Part shown: in pieces, positions 59,201-64,000 of the stretch
Position numbering within the stretch: position 1 is the stretch's first letter
Layout: the number at the start of each line of letters is the position of its first letter
Origin: Thysanoteuthis rhombus
Taxonomy: Eukaryota > Mollusca > Cephalopoda > Oegopsida > Thysanoteuthidae
Reading direction: 5' to 3'
DNA: 64,000 bases
Assembly: GCA_963457665.1 (NCBI GenBank)
Contig: OY735224.1
Location: 48,107,311-48,171,310 of the forward strand
The notes under the pieces: model-generated
What the model was told of the DNA's origin: nothing
The model's input: the letters and a program-made list of their open reading frames with translations, nothing else
The model's database searches: none
Made by a program: the position numbers and the translations under genes

Positions 59201-62200
59201 CTTTCAGTTATGGTTTTGACACATATTCATCTATTATTACTTCATTCAAGTAAATTGTTTGAAAGTTCAAAAATATGGGTTTCAAAGCTAGAAAGGCTCT
59301 TTTTATACCCTTTCAGTTATGGTTTTGACACATATTCATCTATTATTACTTCATTCAAGTAAATTGTTTGAAACTTCAAAAATATGGGTTTCAAAGCTAG
59401 AAAGACTCTTTTTATACCCTTTCAGTTATGGTTTTGATACATATTCATTTATTATTACTTCATTCAAGTAAATTGTTTGAAAGTTCAAAAATATGGGTTT
59501 CAAAGCTAGAAAGACTCTTTTTATACCCTTTCAGTTATGGTTTTGACACATATTCATTTATTATTACTTCATTCAAGTAAATTGTTTGAAACTTCAAAAA
59601 TATGGGTTTCAAAGCTAGAAAGACTCTTTTTATACCCTTTCAGTAATGGTTTTGACACATATTCATTTATTATTACTTCATTGAAATAAATTGTTTGAAA
59701 TTTCAAAAATATGAGTTTCAAAGCTAGAAAGACTCTTTTTATACCCTTTCAGTAATGGTTTTTACACATATTCATTTACTATTACTTCATTCAAGTAAAT
59801 TGTTTGAAACTTCAAAAATATGGGTTTCAAAGCTAGAAAGACTCTTTTTATACCCTTTCAGTTATGGTTTTGACACATATTCATCTATTATTACTTCATT
59901 CAAGTAAATTGTTTGAAACTTCAAAAATATGGGTTTCAAAGCTAGAAAGACTATTTTTATACCCTTTCAGTTATGGTTTTGACACATATTCATTTATTAT
60001 TACTTCATTGAAGTAAATTGTTTGAAATTTCAAAAATATGGGTTTCAAAGTTAGAAAGGCTCTTTTTATACCCTTTCAGTAATGGTTTTTACACATATTC
60101 ATTTACTATTACTTCATTCAAGTAAATTGTTTGAAACTTCAAAAATATGGGTTTCAAAGCTAGAAAGACTCTTTTTATACCCTTTCAGTTATGGTTTTGA
60201 CACATATTCATTTATTATTACTTCATTCAAGTAAATTGTTTGAAACTTCAAAAATATGGGTTTCAAAGCTAGAAAGACTCTTTTTATACCCTTTCAGTAA
60301 TGGTTTTGACACATATTCATTTATTATTACTTCATTCAAGTAAATTGTTTGAAACTTCAAAAATATGGGTTTCAAAGCTAGAAAGGCTCTTTTTATACCC
60401 TTCCAGTTATGGTTTTGACACATATTCATCTATTATTACTTCATTCAAGTAAATTGTTTGAAACTTCAAAAATATGGGTTTCAAAGCTAGAAAGACTCTT
60501 TTTATACCCTTTCAGTAATGGTTTTTACACATATTCATTTACTATTACTTCATTCAAGTAAATTGTTTGAAACTTCAAAAATATGGGTTTCAAAGCTAGA
60601 AAGGCTCTTTTAATACCCTTCCAGTTATGGTTTTGACACATATTCATCTATTATTACTTCATTCAAGTAAATTGTTTGAAACTTCAAAAATATGGGTTTC
60701 AAAGCTAGAAAGACTCTTTTTATACCCTTTCAGTAATGGTTTTGACACATATTCATTTATTATTACTTCATTCAAGTAAATTGTTTGAAATTTCAAAAAT
60801 ATGGGTTTCAAAGCTAGAAAGGCTCTTTTTATACCCTTCCAGTTATGGTTTTGACACATATTCATCTATTATTACTTCATTCAAGTAAATTGTTTGAAAC
60901 TTCAAAAATATGGGTTTCAAAGCTAGAAAGACTCTTTTTATACCCTTTCAGTAATGGTTTTGACACATATTCATTTATTATTACTTCATTCAAGTAAATT
61001 GTTTGAAAGTTCAAAAATATGGGTTTCAAAGCTAGAAAGGCTCTTTTTATACCCTTCCAGTTATGGTTTTGACACATATTCATCTATTATTACTTCATTC
61101 AAGTAAATTGTTTGAAACTTCAAAAATATGGGTTTCAAAGCTAGAAAGACTCTTTTTATACCCTTTCAGTAATGGTTTTGACACATATTCATCTATTATT
61201 ACTTCATTCAAGTAAATTGTTTGAAACTTCAAAAATATGGGTTTCAAAGCTAGAAAGGCTCTTTTTATACCCTTCCAGTTATGGTTTTGACACATATTCA
61301 TCTATTATTACTTCATTCAAGTAAATTGTTTGAAACTTCAAAAATATGGGTTTCAAAGCTAGAAAGACTCTTTTTATACCCTTTCAGTAATGGTTTTTAC
61401 ACATATTCATTTACTATTACTTCATTCAAGTAAATTGTTTGAAAGTTCAAAAATATGGGTTTCAAAGCTAGAAAGGCTCTTTTTATACCCTTCCAGTTAT
61501 GGTTTTGACACATATTCATCTATTATTACTTCATTCAAGTAAATTGTTTGAAACTTCAAAAATATGGGTTTCAAAGCTAGAAAGACTCTTTTTATACCCT
61601 TTCAGTAATGGTTTTGACACATATTCATTTATTATTACTTCATTCAAGTAAATTGTTTGAAAGTTCAAAAATATGGGTTTCAAAGCTAGAAAGGCTCTTT
61701 TTATACCCTTCCAGTTATGGTTTTGACACATATTCATCTATTATTACTTCATTCAAGTAAATTGTTTGAAACTTCAAAAATATGGGTTTCAAAGCTAGAA
61801 AGACTCTTTTTATACCCTTTCAGTAATGGTTTTGACACATATTCATTTATTATTACTTCATTCAAGTAAATTGTTTGAAAGTTCAAAAATATGGGTTTCA
61901 AAGCTAGAAAGGCTCTTTTTATACCCTTCCAGTTATGGTTTTGACACATATTCATCTATTATTACTTCATTCAAGTAAATTGTTTGAAACTTCAAAAATA
62001 TGGGTTTCAAAGCTAGAAAGACTCTTTTTATACCCTTCAGTAATGGTTTTGACACATATTCATTTATTATTACTTCATTCAAGTAAATTGTTTGAAAGTT
62101 CAAAAATATGGGTTTCAAAGCTAGAAAGGCTCTTTTTATACCCTTCCAGTTATGGTTTTGACACATATTCATCAATTATTACTTCATTCAAGTAAATTGT

Positions 62201-64000
62201 TTGAAACTTCAAAAATATGGGTTTCAAAGCTAGAAAGACTCTTTTTATACCCTTTCAGTAATGGTTTTGACACATATTCATTTATTATTACTTCATTCAA
62301 GTAAATTGTTTGAAAGTTCAAAAATATGGGTTTCAAAGCTAGAAAGGCTCTTTTTATACCCTTCCAGTTATGGTTTTGACACATATTCATCAATTATTAC
62401 TTCATTCAAGTAAATTGTTTGAAACTTCAAAAATATGGGTTTCAAAGCTAGAAAGACTCTTTTTATACCCTTTCAGTAATGGTTTTGACACATATTCATT
62501 TATTATTACTTCATTGAAGTAAATTGTTTGAAACTTCAAAAATATGGGTTTCAAAGCTAGAAAGGCTTTTTTTATACCCTTTCAGTAATGGTTTTTACAC
62601 ATATTCATTTACTATTACTTCATTCAAGTAAATTGTTTGAAACTTCAAAAATATGGGTTTCAAAGCTAGAAAGACTCTTTTTATACCCTTTCAGTTATGG
62701 TTTTGACACATATTCATCTATTATTACTTCATTCAAGTAAATTGTTTGAAACTTCAAAAATATGGGTTTCAAAGCTAGAAAGGCTCTTTTTAATATCCTT
62801 TAAGTTATGGTTTTTACACATATTCATTTACTATTACTTCATTCAAGTAAATTGTTTGAAACTTCAAAAATATGGGTTTCAAAGCTAGAAAGACTCTTTT
62901 TATACCCTATCAGTTATGGTTTTGACACATATTCATTTACTATTACTTCATTCAAGTAAATTGTTTGAAACTTCAAAAATATGGGTTTCAAAGCTAGAAA
63001 GACTCTTTTTATACCCTTTCAGTAATGGTTTTTACACATATTCATTTACTATTACTTCATTCAAGTAAATTGTTTGAAACTTCAAAAATATGGGTTTCAA
63101 AGCTAGAAAGGCTCTTTTTATACCCTTTCAGTAAAGGTTTTTACACATATTTATTTACTATTAGTTCATTCAAGTAAATTGTTTGAAAGTTCAAAAATAT
63201 GGGTTTCAAAGCTAGAAAGACTCTTTTTATACCTTTTCAGTTATGGTTTTGACACATATTCATCTATTATTACTTCATTGAAGTAAATTGTTTGAAACTT
63301 CAAAAATATGGGTTTCAAAGCTAGAAAGACTCTTTTTATACCCTTTCAGTTATGGTTTTGACACATATTCATCTATTATTACTTCATTCAAGTAAATTGT
63401 TTGAAAGTTCAAAAATATGGGTTTCAAAGCTAGAAAGGCTCTTTTTATACCCTTTCAGTTATGGTTTTTACACATATTCATCTATTATTACTTCATTGAA
63501 GTAAATTGTTTGAAACTTCAAAAATATGGGTTTCAAAGCTAGAAAGACTCTTTTTATACCCTTTCAGTTATGGTTTTGACACATATTCATTTATTATTAC
63601 TTCATTCAAGTAAATTGTTTGAAAGTTCAAAAATATGGGTTTCAAAGCTAGAAAGACTCTTTTTATACCCTTTCAGTTATGGTTTTGACACATATTCATT
63701 TATTATTACTTCATTCAAGTAAATTGTTTGAAACTTCAAAAATATGGGTTTCAAAGCTAGAAAGACTCTTTTTATACCCTTTCAGTTATGGTTTTGACAC
63801 ATATTCATCTATTATTGATTCATTGAAGTAAATTGTTTGAAAGTTCAAAAATATGGGTTTCAAAGCTAGAAAGGCTCTTTTTATACCCTTCCAGTTATGG
63901 TTTTGACACATATTCATCTATTATTACTTCATTCAAGTAAATTGTTTGAAACTTCAAAAATATGGGTTTCAAAGCTAGAAAGACTCTTTTTATACCCTTT
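56281..64000 (+). repeat. Homogeneous ~109-bp satellite array, runs off window
   Basis: About 70 monomers of 109 bp (landmarks ttgtttgaaacttcaaaaat, gggtttcaaagctagaaag, ctttttataccctttcag, ttgacacatattcat and ttattacttcatt). Neighbours differ by only a few bases. From about 60220 to 62400 two alternating types (ctttcagtaatgg and ccttccagttatgg) make a 218-bp dimer. This regular alternation yields a series of near-identical 68-codon minus-strand ORFs spaced 218 bp apart, which are not genes. Confidence 0.96.

Noticed and set aside
60223-62393. Series of near-identical 68-codon minus-strand ORFs
   Set aside because: They recur every 218 bp with the satellite dimer and have no independent sequence.
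56281-64000. Tandem repeats as a CRISPR array
   Set aside because: The monomers are contiguous with no unique spacers, and the window is clearly from a eukaryote.

Overview
This window looks like a non-coding, repeat-dominated stretch of an A/T-rich animal nuclear genome. The evidence is metazoan-type mobile elements (Tc1 and mariner DNA transposons, an RTE-like LINE with a trinucleotide tail, a Penelope-like element with a GIY-YIG domain, tRNA-derived SINEs), very long (TA)n microsatellites, a 28S rRNA gene fragment and three large tandem arrays. No operon, prokaryotic gene or CRISPR array is present. The species cannot be fixed from sequence alone. An invertebrate is most likely; a mollusc such as a cephalopod is a guess based on microsatellite and SINE style.

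Layout. 1-3836 is the left arm of a large inverted duplication whose right arm lies at 25465-29541. Each arm carries, in mirror order, LINE relics, a SINE, satellite relics, a ~500-bp block here called R, a ~225-bp piece of 28S rRNA, a few 114-bp repeats and a broken copy of an unrecognised small membrane-protein gene. The 21.6-kb spacer (3837-25464) is mostly decayed transposons and microsatellites: a Penelope-like fragment with a hammerhead-like motif, a ~32-bp minisatellite, a Tc1 element set in a (TA)n tract, a second reverse-transcriptase element, SINEs including a head-to-head pair, a mariner relic and a LINE.

29541-32290 holds another R block, microsatellites and the third and only intact copy of the gene (31592-32122, 176 codons). 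32288-48950 is a 16.7-kb array of a 114-bp repeat, the same repeat that accompanies the other two gene copies but in the opposite orientation to the gene. 50375-54650 is a ~210-bp dimeric satellite. 54775-55380 repeats the R + LINE-relic module. 55380-64000 is a ~109-bp satellite that becomes very uniform and runs off the window end.

The only plausible host protein gene is the three-copy family: a soluble proline-rich N-terminal part, a basic patch and one long or two short C-terminal membrane segments. Each copy sits next to the 114-bp repeat, so gene and repeat were evidently duplicated as one unit. Everything else reads as mobile-element fossils and satellite DNA. The most unusual points are the gene/28S/114-bp unit duplicated as a mirror image, the 114-bp repeat being itself a doubled 57-bp unit open in one reading frame, and the higher-order structure of the arrays.
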